From: Paenarthrobacter sp. AR 02
GTDB taxonomy: Bacteria; Actinomycetota; Actinomycetes; Actinomycetales; Micrococcaceae
Length of the DNA stretch: 64,000 nucleotides
Reading direction: 5' to 3'
NCBI RefSeq assembly: GCF_021538675.1
Contig: NZ_JAJUKH010000011.1
Span: 62,001 to 126,000 of the forward strand
Below, piece after piece: positions 51,649 to 60,468 of this stretch. The position numbers and the translations under genes were made by a program. Numbering within the stretch: position 1 is the stretch's first letter; every line of letters begins with the position of its first letter. Under the pieces are notes generated by a model. The model ran no database searches, was not told the DNA's origin, and saw nothing but the letters and a program-made list of their open reading frames with translations.

Positions 51649-52403
51649 GGAGCCTCCGCCAGCGTTTCACGCTGGATGGCCGAGAGCTGCGTGGTGCCCA
51701 GCAGGGCGAGGTCCAGGAGGGCGTTGAGTTCGTCGCGATCGAAAGGTGCGCCCTCAGCGGTGCCCTGCACTTCAACGAATTTGCCGGAACCGGTCACCAC
51801 CACATTCATGTCGGTCTCAGCGCGGACGTCTTCAACGTAGGGCAGGTCCAGCATGGGGACGCCGTCGATGATGCCGACAGAAACGGCCGCGATGGTGTCC
51901 ACCAGGGGCTCGGCGTTGCGGGCAATGAGCTTGTTCTCCCGGGCGAAGCGGATGGCTTCCGCGAGGGCCACGTAGGCGCCGGTGATCGCAGCCGTACGGG
52001 TACCGCCGTCGGCCTGGAGGACGTCGCAGTCCAGGACGATGGTGTTCTCGCCCAGGGCCTTGGTGTCGATGATGGAGCGCAGCGAACGGCCAATGAGGCG
52101 CGAGATCTCGTGGGTGCGTCCACCAATCTTGCCCTTCACGGACTCGCGGTCGGATCGGGTGTTGGTGGCACGGGGAAGCATGGCGTACTCGGCCGTAACC
52201 CAGCCACGGCCTTCTCCTTTGAGCCAGCGCGGCACGCCCTCAGTGAGCGAAGCGGTGCACAGGACCCGGGTGTTGCCGAACTCGATCAGCGCCGATCCCT
52301 CGGCCTGCTTGGACCAGCCGCGGGTGATGCTGATGGGGCGCAGTTGGTCGGGGGTCCGGCCATCGGCGCGGATGACGGGTGTGGCTGTTGCTTCAGAAGT
52401 CAT
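51645..52403 (-). CDS. rph: Ribonuclease PH
   Basis: Phosphorolytic 3'-5' exoribonuclease trimming tRNA 3' ends, hexameric. The 252-residue length is normal. SITRGWSKQAEGSALIEFGN, then EYAMLPRATNTRSDRESVKGKIGGRTHE and TIVLDCDVLQADGGTRTAAITGAYVAL are standard. TAAGCT (52410-52415) lies six bases before the ATG, so the mRNA is probably leaderless and the rph-rdgB pair starts here, separate from the MBL-murI genes upstream. Confidence 0.97.
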   Translation of the reverse strand: MTSEATATPVIRADGRTPDQLRPISITRGWSKQAEGSALIEFGNTRVLCTASLTEGVPRWLKGEGRGWVTAEYAMLPRATNTRSDRESVKGKIGGRTHEISRLIGRSLRSIIDTKALGENTIVLDCDVLQADGGTRTAAITGAYVALAEAIRFARENKLIARNAEPLVDTIAAVSVGIIDGVPMLDLPYVEDVRAETDMNVVVTGSGKFVEVQGTAEGAPFDRDELNALLDLALLGTTQLSAIQRETLAEAP

Positions 52404-52448
52404 GGTCCAAGCTTAGCCAAGCCGACCAGGCCCCCGACGACGGCCCAC

Positions 52449-53243
52449 CTAGATGGTGTAGTGAACCCCTGCGACAGCCACAGCCACGTCTCCGAATACC
52501 GGCTTGGCCTCCGAGAGTACTTTGGTCTGCGAGGTCCACACGGGAATGTGCGTCAACAGCAGCCGTTTGGCCCCTGCGTTGGCGGCGGCCTCGCCTGCCC
52601 GCTTGCCTGTGAGGTGGACATCCTTGATGTCGTCGTCGCGGCCCTCCTCGAAGGCCGCCTCACAGAGAAACAGATCCGAACCCTTGGCAGCGTCCTCGAG
52701 CCCCTGGCAGGAATCAGTGTCCCCGGAGTACGTCAGGACCTTGGTAACCGGAATGCCGTCCTTGCCCGGTTCCGTAGCGGTAACACGCAAGGCGTATGCC
52801 TCTTCAACCGGGTGGTTGACGGAATAGGGCGTGACCGTGAAGGGCCCCACAGTTACGGGCTTTTGTTCGGCCCAGTTGGTGAAGTCAAACTCCTCGTGCA
52901 TCCCAGGGTCCAGGTCCAGCCCATAGGCTGTCGCCATCCGGTCCGCGGTAGCTGCAGGCCCCCACACCGGAAGCCTGTCACGACCCCAACCGCCTGGCTT
53001 CCAGCGGACGGCGACATGCAGGCCGCAAAGGTCCATGCAGTGGTCCGGGTGCAGGTGGGTCAGGAAAATCGCGTCAATATCCTCAAGGTCCGTGTAGCGC
53101 TGGATCGCGCCCAGGGCTCCACTGCCGAGGTCCATGACAATTTTCCACTCACGTTCGCCATCGTGAGCCGTCACCAGGTAACAGGACGCGGGCGAACCGG
53201 GGCCCGGGAAAGATCCGGTGCACCCCACGATCGTCAACTTCAC
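52449..53243 (-). CDS. MBL-fold metallo-hydrolase (RNase Z-like)
   Basis: A 264-residue metallo-beta-lactamase-fold protein. The metal motif FLTHLHPDHCMDLCGL near residue 81 and later VLTYSGDTDSCQGLEDAAKGSDLFLCEA are those of the RNase Z/ElaC-like group, and a late histidine is in LLTHIPVWTS. It may be a tRNA 3' endonuclease relative or a phosphodiesterase. It overlaps murI by four bases (GTGA). Specific substrate not known; genes of this type commonly sit between murI and rph in actinobacteria. Confidence 0.92.
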   Translation of the reverse strand: MKLTIVGCTGSFPGPGSPASCYLVTAHDGEREWKIVMDLGSGALGAIQRYTDLEDIDAIFLTHLHPDHCMDLCGLHVAVRWKPGGWGRDRLPVWGPAATADRMATAYGLDLDPGMHEEFDFTNWAEQKPVTVGPFTVTPYSVNHPVEEAYALRVTATEPGKDGIPVTKVLTYSGDTDSCQGLEDAAKGSDLFLCEAAFEEGRDDDIKDVHLTGKRAGEAAANAGAKRLLLTHIPVWTSQTKVLSEAKPVFGDVAVAVAGVHYTI

Positions 53244-54274
53244 AGGCCACGTCCCATGGCCGCACCCGAGCCGAAGGCAGCGTTGCCCTCTGGCTGGACG
53301 AAGTAGGAACGTCGCGACAACCCGGATCCCGATCGGGCAGCTTCCAGCATCTCGGGGGTAATCCGGGCCAGGCTCCCCGTGGGGTACTGGGCAGCCACAT
53401 GGTCAACGTGCTTGACGGAAAGAACCTCGGGTCCCAGGAAGCGGCGGGCCAGGGTTTCGAAATGTGCCGCATCCCCGGTGGCGATGAACTCGTGGCTGGG
53501 CGCTGCAGGCTCCGTCCGTTGGATACCGTGGTTGGCCAACGCACGGTAGACATCCTTGGCCGTCTCTTCGGCGCTGGAAACGAGCGTCACGTCTTCGCCC
53601 ATGACGAACGAGATGACCCCGGTCAGCAGGGGGTAGTGCGTGCACCCCAGGACAACGGTGTCCACGTCGGCGGCTTTGAGCGGCTGCAGATACTCGTTGG
53701 CAGCCGACAGAAGATCCGGGCCGGTGGTGATTCCGGCTTCCACGAATTCAACGAATGCCGGGCAGGCCGCGGACGTGATGGTCAGGTCCGGTGCAGCAGC
53801 GAACGTGTCCTCGTAGGCCCGGGAACCAACCGTAGCGGAGGTGCCAATAACGCCGATCCTGCCGGAGCGTGTGGCTGAGACGGCGCGGCGGACGGCCGGC
53901 TGGATGACCTCGATAACAGGAATACCGTAGCGGGCCGTGTAGCGTTCACGGGCATCCCGGAGCACGGCAGCCGACGCGGAATTGCACGCAATGGTGAGCA
54001 ACTTGACCCCGGAGTCCACCAGCTCGTCCATGACGCCCAGGGCGTTGGCCCGCACTTCGGCTATCGGAAGCGGGCCGTAGGGGCCGTTGGCGGTGTCCCC
54101 CACATAGAGGATCGACTCATTGGGGAGCTGGTCAATGATGGACCGAGCTACCGTCAGCCCGCCAACTCCCGAGTCGAAAATACCGATCGGGCGCGCCCCC
54201 ACGATTTCCCCGTCGCTGAGGTGGCCGCCACTGGCTGAAGCGCCGCTTGGTGAACTGCCCGATGCTGAAGTCAT
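53240..54274 (-). CDS. murI: Glutamate racemase
   Basis: Supplies D-glutamate for peptidoglycan. The two catalytic cysteines are C97 in TIACNSASAAVL and C211 in LGCTHYPLL; GIFDSGVGGLTVARSI is the N-terminal motif. At 344 residues it is longer than the usual 270: a 26-residue low-complexity N-terminus and a tail of about 70 residues after the core. The start ATG 54274 is chosen; the frame extends to 54364 without a protein-like sequence. No clear ribosome site. Coupled to the downstream MBL gene. Confidence 0.95.
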   Translation of the reverse strand: MTSASGSSPSGASASGGHLSDGEIVGARPIGIFDSGVGGLTVARSIIDQLPNESILYVGDTANGPYGPLPIAEVRANALGVMDELVDSGVKLLTIACNSASAAVLRDARERYTARYGIPVIEVIQPAVRRAVSATRSGRIGVIGTSATVGSRAYEDTFAAAPDLTITSAACPAFVEFVEAGITTGPDLLSAANEYLQPLKAADVDTVVLGCTHYPLLTGVISFVMGEDVTLVSSAEETAKDVYRALANHGIQRTEPAAPSHEFIATGDAAHFETLARRFLGPEVLSVKHVDHVAAQYPTGSLARITPEMLEAARSGSGLSRRSYFVQPEGNAAFGSGAAMGRGL

Positions 54275-54377
54275 AATTATTCGAGAATAAGGCTTCCCAT
54301 GGCGTCCGGCCATTACCTGTGGTCTCCGCCTCGTGTCTGATGTGTCACAAGGCGGCAGCACCAACCCACGGGGCGGA

Positions 54378-54944
54378 TCAGGATTTCGCCTGCCTGGCGG
54401 AGATCATGGCCTGCACCAGGGACTCCTGGAGCCACGTCGTGAAGTTGTAGACCAACGCCAAGTAGCTCTCAACGTCCTCCGCCTGGCTCCAGTCCTGCAT
54501 GCTGTGGATGTGCTCCGCGTCAGCCTCATCGCGGATGTCCAGGCGTTCGGACAGAACAAGCCGCACATCGTTCAGTGCCATGGACCAGCGGGTGGCATCT
54601 TCGAGGGTCAGGACCAGTTCGTCCTTGTCCAGTCCCATGGCGGTGGCCCGCAGGGCACCGACCTTGCTTTCCCGGACAGAACGTTCGGTGAGCTGCCGGA
54701 ACTCCAGCGAGCCGTCGTCGTCGTCCTTCAGGACGTTGGGCAGGAGCCGCAGAAGGGCACGGTCACTCGGCTTCTTGACGTCCATATCCAAGCCGATCAA
54801 GGCCGCCAGCGGGTCCTCATTGTCCCGGGCATCGGAGTCCAGCATGGAGATGACGTCGTCCAACAATCCGCGCAGGAGGTCCCGCTCGGCCGGCTCCAGG
54901 TATCCGGTGATGCCCTTAAGTCCAAACTTGAATGCCTTAGCCAC
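54378..54944 (-). CDS. DUF2017 family protein
   Basis: A 188-residue protein recognised as DUF2017, found almost only in actinobacteria next to clpS. The start GTG 54944 gives VAKAFKFGLKGITGYLEPAERDLL, which matches the family opening; it overlaps the clpS stop by eight bases. RATAMGLDKDELVLTLEDATRWSMALNDVRLVL is the central core. The role is unknown; a link to ClpS-dependent proteolysis is inferred from the constant pairing. Acidic, soluble, no signal peptide. Confidence 0.9.
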   Translation of the reverse strand: MAKAFKFGLKGITGYLEPAERDLLRGLLDDVISMLDSDARDNEDPLAALIGLDMDVKKPSDRALLRLLPNVLKDDDDGSLEFRQLTERSVRESKVGALRATAMGLDKDELVLTLEDATRWSMALNDVRLVLSERLDIRDEADAEHIHSMQDWSQAEDVESYLALVYNFTTWLQESLVQAMISARQAKS

Positions 54945-55299
54945 GCTGGCGGCCGCCCTTTCCGGGTGTCTCATTGCCGCTCGCGGCCTTTTCCACGGTG
55001 GCCCAGAGACCAAATCCGTGCATTGCTACGGCGTGCTGCTCAACTTGTTCCTTGCTGCCATGGGCAACAATGGACCGACCCTTCTTGTGGACCTCCATCA
55101 TCAGTTTGTGCGCCTTGGACTCCGAATAGCCGAAGTAACTCTGGAACACATAGCTCACGTAGCTCATCAGGTTGACGGGATCATTCCAGATCACAAGGTT
55201 CCAAGGGATATCAGGGGCGGTCAGGACACCGGTGGACGACTGCTCCGCAGTTTCCGTCCGCTCATCGATGTCCGTGCCAAACGCAACGCTAGGGCTCAT
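54937..55299 (-). CDS. clpS: ATP-dependent Clp protease adaptor ClpS
   Basis: A 120-residue adaptor that brings N-end-rule substrates to ClpCP/ClpAP. The fold is read from PWNLVIWNDPVNLMSYVSYVF, then KLMMEVHKKGRSIVAHGSKEQVE and HGFGLWATVEK. A 30-residue N-terminal extension and a short basic tail are present. TAGAAT (55306-55311) lies six bases before the ATG, a leaderless start. It is divergent from pncB, whose own -10 box lies 13 bases from this one. Confidence 0.96.
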   Translation of the reverse strand: MSPSVAFGTDIDERTETAEQSSTGVLTAPDIPWNLVIWNDPVNLMSYVSYVFQSYFGYSESKAHKLMMEVHKKGRSIVAHGSKEQVEQHAVAMHGFGLWATVEKAASGNETPGKGGRQRG

Positions 55300-55305
55300 C
55301 TGTCC

Positions 55306-55330
55306 ATTCTATGGCGGCTCGCACTAGAGT
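55306..55330. promoter_or_regulatory. Back-to-back leaderless promoters of clpS and pncB
   Basis: Minus-strand TAGAAT (55306-55311) and plus-strand TAGAGT (55325-55330) each lie six bases before a start codon (55299 and 55337). Their -35 regions must overlap the opposite gene's coding start. Confidence 0.6.
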
Positions 55331-55336
55331 GAATTC

Positions 55337-56665
55337 GTGAGTAGAGCCACGTCGTGGGACCACCCCGCAACTTCCTTGTACACAGACCACTACGAACTGA
55401 CCATGCTTCAGGCAGCCTTGCACTCCGGGGCCGCGCATCGCCGATCAGTGTTCGAAGCCTTCGCCCGGCGGCTGCCTGACGGTCGCCGCTACGGCGTTGT
55501 GGGAGGCACTGGACGATTGCTGGAGGGCATCGCCAACTTCCGGTTCGGCAACGACGAACTGGAGTTCCTGGAGCAAAACAACGTGGTCAACCGGGAAACC
55601 CTGGATTACCTCGCCAATTACAGGTTCAGCGGCGATATCTGGGGCTACGCCGAAGGCGACGCCTACTTCCCCAACTCCCCCATCCTCATCGTCGAATCAA
55701 CGTTTGCTGAAGCCTGCATCCTGGAAACGTTCATCCTCTCGGTCCTGAACCATGACAGCGCCATCGCCTCCGCTGCCTCGAGGATGACCTCTGCCGCCGG
55801 CACCCGCCCGTGCATCGAGATGGGCTCCCGGCGCACCCAAGAGGAATCCGCGACGGCGGCCGCCAGGGCCGCTGTGATTGCCGGCTTTGCCAGCACCTCC
55901 AACCTGGAAGCCGGACGCCGCTACGGCATCAAGACCGTGGGCACTGCTGCCCACTCCTTCACGCTCCTGCACGACACGGAGCGGGAGGCCTTTGAAGCCC
56001 AAATTGCAACTTTTGGCCCGGGCACCTCGCTGCTCGTCGACACGTACGACGTCGAAGCAGCCGTCCGGACCGCCGTCGACCTTGCCGGTGACAAGCTGGG
56101 CGCGGTGCGCCTGGATTCAGGCGACCTCGTCGCCCAGGCACAGTGGGTCCGGCAGTTGCTCGATGACCTGGGCAACGTCAACACACGCATTGTGGTGACC
56201 TCGGACCTCGACGAATTCGCCATCGCGGCCCTGCAGTCCGCCCCCGTGGACTCCTATGGGGTAGGCACATCCCTCGTTACCGGTTCCGGCGCACCGACGG
56301 CCAGCATGGTCTACAAACTGGTGAGCCGGACCAACGACGACGGCGAATTCATCCCGGTGGCCAAGGCAGCCAAGAACAAGGTCAGCGTCGGGGGCCGTAA
56401 ATACGCCCTTCGCAAGCTCAACGAACGCGGCAAGGCAACCCACGAAATCGTGGGGATCGGCCACCGTCCCGAGGACGACGGCAACGACCGGCAACTGCTC
56501 CAGCAGTTCGTCAAGAACGGCGAGGTCCTTCCCGGCTGGACCGGCCCGGAAGGCGTCGTCCGTGCCAAGGAACGGCACGCCGCAACCATGGCTGAGCTAC
56601 CCGCCGTCGTCAACCGGCTGCAACGTGGCGAGCCCGCCATTCCCACTGTCTATGAGGAGAACTGA
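55337..56665 (+). CDS. pncB: Nicotinate phosphoribosyltransferase
   Basis: Salvages nicotinic acid to nicotinate mononucleotide with PRPP. The 442-residue length suits the family. SLYTDHYELTMLQAALHSG opens it, followed by a typical FEAFARRLPDGRRYGVVGG, and VRLDSGDLVAQAQWVRQLLDD in the middle. GTG 55337 lies six bases after TAGAGT, hence a leaderless mRNA. Its stop overlaps the pncA ATG by one base. No NrtR-like palindrome is seen upstream, unlike the nad operon. Confidence 0.96.
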   Translation: MSRATSWDHPATSLYTDHYELTMLQAALHSGAAHRRSVFEAFARRLPDGRRYGVVGGTGRLLEGIANFRFGNDELEFLEQNNVVNRETLDYLANYRFSGDIWGYAEGDAYFPNSPILIVESTFAEACILETFILSVLNHDSAIASAASRMTSAAGTRPCIEMGSRRTQEESATAAARAAVIAGFASTSNLEAGRRYGIKTVGTAAHSFTLLHDTEREAFEAQIATFGPGTSLLVDTYDVEAAVRTAVDLAGDKLGAVRLDSGDLVAQAQWVRQLLDDLGNVNTRIVVTSDLDEFAIAALQSAPVDSYGVGTSLVTGSGAPTASMVYKLVSRTNDDGEFIPVAKAAKNKVSVGGRKYALRKLNERGKATHEIVGIGHRPEDDGNDRQLLQQFVKNGEVLPGWTGPEGVVRAKERHAATMAELPAVVNRLQRGEPAIPTVYEEN

Positions 56666-57291
56666 TGTCCAGGGCACTGATCATCGTCGATGTCCAGAAC
56701 GACTTCTGCGAGGGTGGCACCCTTGCAGTTGAGGGAGGCGCAGCCGTAGCCGGCGCCATCACCGAATACGTCGATGCCAACCAGCATCTCTTCGATCACA
56801 TCGTTGCAACCCAGGACTGGCACATCGAGCCGGGCGCCCACTTCTCGGACGAGCCCGACATGGTCGATTCGTGGCCTCCGCACTGCCGGGCAAGGACCAA
56901 AGGGGCTGAGCTCCACGAGGACCTGGACCCCGAGTACATCCAGGCCTATTTTCGCAAAGGGCAGTTCACCGCTGCCTACTCCGGCTTCGAAGGCATCCTG
57001 GCGCCCGAAGACGACGTTCCCTCCGGCGACCTCAAAGCAGGGGCCGCGGTGCCCGAAGTCGTCGATGAAGAGGCCATCGGCCTGGACGACTGGCTGCAGA
57101 GCCACGACGTGGAGGAAGTGGTGGTGGTAGGCATTGCGACCGACTACTGCGTCAAGTCCACGGCCTTGGACGCTGTCCAGGCCGGATACAGCACCACAGT
57201 CATCGCGGACCTCACGGCCGGCATTGCCGAGGACCTCACCGAGGCATTCGAGGAGATGGAAGCAGCCGGCGTCGAGGTTGAACACAACTGA
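56665..57291 (+). CDS. pncA: Nicotinamidase
   Basis: Hydrolyses nicotinamide to nicotinate for the PncB step; such enzymes also activate pyrazinamide. The 208-residue protein is of the isochorismatase fold. The acid is in IIVDVQNDFCEGGTLAVEGG, metal ligands in ATQDWHIEPGAHF, and the nucleophile cysteine in VGIATDYCVKSTALDAVQAG. Coupled to pncB by a one-base overlap (TGATG). A strong terminator follows 15 bases on. Confidence 0.96.
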   Translation: MSRALIIVDVQNDFCEGGTLAVEGGAAVAGAITEYVDANQHLFDHIVATQDWHIEPGAHFSDEPDMVDSWPPHCRARTKGAELHEDLDPEYIQAYFRKGQFTAAYSGFEGILAPEDDVPSGDLKAGAAVPEVVDEEAIGLDDWLQSHDVEEVVVVGIATDYCVKSTALDAVQAGYSTTVIADLTAGIAEDLTEAFEEMEAAGVEVEHN

Positions 57292-57306
57292 CCTGGACGC
57301 CATGAA

Positions 57307-57342
57307 TGCCAAAGGGCGCCGCAACCGCGGCGCCCTTTGGCA
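57307..57342. terminator. Bidirectional terminator after pncBA
   Basis: A perfect 16-bp stem, TGCCAAAGGGCGCCGC (57307-57322) and its complement (57327-57342), loop AACC. It separates the convergent pncA and helicase genes. T run is absent, so efficiency may vary. Confidence 0.85.
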
Positions 57343-57364
57343 TACGTGCTGAAACGTGGGCCGG

Positions 57365-59140
57365 CTACTTCCGGCCTATGAACCAGTCCTGGAGTTTACG
57401 CAGGCGTGCCTGCAACTGCTCCTCATTGGCCTGGGCCACAGCCGGGCCACCGCACACTTCCCGCAGCTTGGTGTGGACCACTCCGTGCGGCGTTCCTGTA
57501 CGGGCGGACCACGCGGCCACGTTCTTGGCCAGTTCGTTCCTCAGGTCCATGAGCATGCGGTGGTCGGGGATCGCCGGCGACGCGGCTGCCGCCAAGGGTG
57601 ATTGCCGTTTCTTCCGCGACTGCTGTTCGTGTTGGCGCTGGCGCAGCAACGTGCCCACCTGCTCGGCGTCTAGAAGCCCCGGTATGCCCAGGAAGTCCAG
57701 CTCTTCATCGGAACCGATGTCGGCCCCCGTACCGAACTCGCCGCCGTCGAACAGGACACGGTCAAAGGAGGCCTGCGAGTCCAGCGCTTCGAATTTACCC
57801 TTGGTGAGCTCGTCCGAGGCCTTGTCTTCCCGGTTTGCTTCAGCCATGAGGTTCTCCTCGGGGCTGAAGAGTCCGTCGTCGTCCTTCTCCGGACGGTCAA
57901 GGGCGTGGTCGCGCTCCGCTTCCATGGTGTTGGCAAGGATCATCAACGGCGGGACCGAAGGCAGGAATACCGACGCCGTTTCGCCCCTTTTGCGGGCACG
58001 CACGAAGCGGCCCACGGCCTGGGCGAAAAACAGCGGGGTGGACGTCGAGGTGGCGTAGACACCCACCGACAGGCGCGGAACGTCCACGCCTTCGGACACC
58101 ATCCGAACGGCAACCATCCAGCGCTTGTCCCCTGCAGAGAACTCTTCAATCTTGCTGGAAGCCTTGGAATCGTCAGAAAGAATCACTGTGGGCGACTGCC
58201 CCGTGATCTTCTTCAACTGTCCCGCATAGGCGCGGGCGTCGTCGTGGTCCGTAGCGATCACCAGGCCACCAGCGTCCGGAACCGTCCGCCGGACCTCGCT
58301 CAGGCGCTTGTCCGCGGCAGCCAGGACAGCCGGAATCCATTCGCCAGTAGGGTTCAGGGCCGTTCGCCAGGCCTGGGACGTAATGTCCTTGGTCACGGCG
58401 GCTTCGCCCAGCGAGGCCGCCATCTCGTCACCGGCGCTGGTCCGCCAACGCATCTGGCCCGAGTAAGCCATGAACAGGACGGGACGAACCACGTGGTCTC
58501 GCAGCGCATTGCCGTAACCATAGGTGTAGTCGGCCTTGGAACGGCGAATGCCATCACGGTCCTCGGCGTATTCGACGAAGGGAATGGGAGAGGTATCCGA
58601 GCGGAACGGCGTACCCGTCAGGGACAACCGCCTCGTTGCAGGATCGAACGCTTCGCGGAGACCATCACCCCAGGACAAAGCTTCACCGCCGTGGTGGATC
58701 TCATCAAGGATCACCAAGGTGCGGGCAGCTTCAGTCTTCGCTCGATGCAGCATCGGCTTGCTGGCCACCTGGGCGTAGGTGACGGCCACCCCAACGAACC
58801 CACGGCCGTGCTGCCCGTCGGAATTCTTGAAGTTGGGGTCGATGGCAATTCCGACCTTGGCTGCAGCGTCCGCCCACTGCCTTTTCAAGTGATCCGTGGG
58901 CGCCACGATGGTCACGCGGTTGACCACCCCGCTGTCCAGCAGCGTGGTGGCGATGCGCAGCGCAAAGGTGGTCTTACCTGCACCGGGCGTTGCCACGGCA
59001 AGGAAGTCCTTGGGATTGCGCGTCATGTAGAGGTCAAGTGCCTCCTGCTGCCAGGCACGAAGCTTGGGCGCGGTACCCCAGGCGGCGCGCTCCGGGTACG
59101 CGGGAGGCAGCGAGGGGCCACCAAAGAGTGTTTCGGTCAT
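57365..59140 (-). CDS. DEAD/DEAH-box helicase
   Basis: A 591-residue superfamily II helicase. Motif I is VATPGAGKTTFALRIA near residue 50, motif II ILDEIHHGGEA (DEIH), motif III SLTGTPFRSD and motif VI FAQAVGRFVRARKRGE. It resembles the COG1061 group with type III restriction-like helicase core. The C-terminal 150 residues are charged and lack a known domain. GGGGGAA lies before the ATG. No methyltransferase or nuclease partner adjoins it, so I call it a cellular helicase, not a restriction subunit. Confidence 0.93.
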   Translation of the reverse strand: MTETLFGGPSLPPAYPERAAWGTAPKLRAWQQEALDLYMTRNPKDFLAVATPGAGKTTFALRIATTLLDSGVVNRVTIVAPTDHLKRQWADAAAKVGIAIDPNFKNSDGQHGRGFVGVAVTYAQVASKPMLHRAKTEAARTLVILDEIHHGGEALSWGDGLREAFDPATRRLSLTGTPFRSDTSPIPFVEYAEDRDGIRRSKADYTYGYGNALRDHVVRPVLFMAYSGQMRWRTSAGDEMAASLGEAAVTKDITSQAWRTALNPTGEWIPAVLAAADKRLSEVRRTVPDAGGLVIATDHDDARAYAGQLKKITGQSPTVILSDDSKASSKIEEFSAGDKRWMVAVRMVSEGVDVPRLSVGVYATSTSTPLFFAQAVGRFVRARKRGETASVFLPSVPPLMILANTMEAERDHALDRPEKDDDGLFSPEENLMAEANREDKASDELTKGKFEALDSQASFDRVLFDGGEFGTGADIGSDEELDFLGIPGLLDAEQVGTLLRQRQHEQQSRKKRQSPLAAAASPAIPDHRMLMDLRNELAKNVAAWSARTGTPHGVVHTKLREVCGGPAVAQANEEQLQARLRKLQDWFIGRK

Positions 59141-59252
59141 GCTGGTTTCCCCCGCAAGCTGGCAGCGTCGGCGACGCCCTGCTTTCCGGACACGCCGCAG
59201 CGGTCCGGAAAGCGGTAACGATCAGATTGGGCCTGTGTTTGCTTCCTGCCCA

Positions 59253-59582
59253 CTACTTGGAGTTGTCCGGGCCGCCGTTTTTTCCACCGTCGTTGCCGGG
59301 GCGGAGGCCTTCGTAAATCTCCTTGCACTCCGGGCAGACCGGGAACTTCTGGGGATCGCGTCCTGGCGTCCACACCTTGCCGCACAAAGCGATCACAGGT
59401 TCACCGGTCAACGCCGATTCCATGATCTTTTCCTTGCGGACGTAGTGCGAAAACCGCTCACGGTCGCCGGGCTCCACTTCCTGGCGCGTTTCCTCGCGCT
59501 CAATGGTGGCAGTGGACGTTCCGGCTCCGGAAAGCTCGCGCATGGGGTCGTTTTCGAATGGATCCGGAGGAAGCGTAGTCAT
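59253..59582 (-). CDS. DUF3039 family protein
   Basis: A 109-residue acidic protein of the actinobacterial DUF3039 family. FSHYVRKEKIMESALTGEPVIALCGKVW and KFPVCPECKEIYEGL are its fingerprint; the CxxC and an earlier cysteine may bind zinc. The ATG at 59582 lies seven bases after TAAGAT (59590-59595), suggesting leaderless expression. It is followed by the helicase gene on the same strand 112 bases on. Function unknown. Confidence 0.88.
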   Translation of the reverse strand: MTTLPPDPFENDPMRELSGAGTSTATIEREETRQEVEPGDRERFSHYVRKEKIMESALTGEPVIALCGKVWTPGRDPQKFPVCPECKEIYEGLRPGNDGGKNGGPDNSK

Positions 59583-59599
59583 GCCAAACATCTTACCGT

Positions 59600-60382
59600 C
59601 TACAGCCCCTGCCACTCCGGCTTGTTGTCGTAAGTGTGCCGATAGTAGTCAGCCAATTTGAGTGAGGAAGCAGCAGCCTCGTCCACCAGGATGGTCGCGT
59701 GCGGATGCATCTGGAGGATGGAAGCAGCACATATGGCGGCAACAGGGCCTTCGACGAAGTCACGGACGGCCTGCGCCTTTTGGGCACCGGTGGCCACCAG
59801 GACTACGTGCCGGGCATCCATGATGGTTCCAAGGCCTTGTGTCACTACGTGGTGGGGAACGTCGTCGATGTTGTCGAAGAAGCGTGCGTTGTCCTTGCGT
59901 GTCTGCTCAATCAAGGTTTTGATGCGGGTACGCGAAGCCAACGAAGAACCCGGCTCATTGAAACCGATGTGGCCGTCCGTTCCGACGCCGAGGATCTGCA
60001 GGTCCACTCCGCCCACGGCCTTGATAGCGTCCTCGTATGCCTGGCACGCCGCTTCGAGGTCATCGGCGGCACCATCGGGACCATGGACGTTTTCCGGCTT
60101 GATGTTCACGCGGTTGGTGAACTCGCGGCGGATCACTTCCCGGTAGGACTCAGGATGGCCGGCTTTGAGGCCCACGTACTCATCCAAAGCGAAACCGTGG
60201 GCTTGGCTGAAGTCCAGTCCCCCGGCTTCGTAACGGCTCGCCAGTTCGTCATAGACGGGCAATGGCGAAGAGCCTGTTGCCAAGCCCAGCACTGCGTTCG
60301 GCTTACGGCGCACCAGCGCCTCGATGGCGTCGGCAGCGAGCGCACCGATCTGCTTGGTGCCAGGGAGAATGACAACTTCCAT
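59600..60382 (-). CDS. nagB: Glucosamine-6-phosphate deaminase
   Basis: Converts glucosamine-6-phosphate to fructose-6-phosphate and ammonia, linking amino sugar use to glycolysis. The 260-residue protein has NAVLGLATGSSPLPVYDEL near residue 30, then FALDEYVGLKAGHPESYREVI and LGVGTDGHIGFNEPGSSL with the catalytic acids. ATG 60382 is preferred with AGAAAGG seven bases upstream; GTG 60388 is less likely. No nagA is adjacent. Confidence 0.96.
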   Translation of the reverse strand: MEVVILPGTKQIGALAADAIEALVRRKPNAVLGLATGSSPLPVYDELASRYEAGGLDFSQAHGFALDEYVGLKAGHPESYREVIRREFTNRVNIKPENVHGPDGAADDLEAACQAYEDAIKAVGGVDLQILGVGTDGHIGFNEPGSSLASRTRIKTLIEQTRKDNARFFDNIDDVPHHVVTQGLGTIMDARHVVLVATGAQKAQAVRDFVEGPVAAICAASILQMHPHATILVDEAAASSLKLADYYRHTYDNKPEWQGL

Positions 60383-60468
60383 CGTCACGCCTTTCTACTT
60401 ATGGGTTCTCAAAGTATCTTTCACAGAGGTTATCCCATGTCCCATCTGTGGGCATGGATATTACGGAA

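Noticed and set aside
57365..59140. Restriction or defence system around the DEAD-box helicase
   Set aside because: No methyltransferase, nuclease or other defence partner is adjacent; neighbours are pncA, DUF3039 and nagB.
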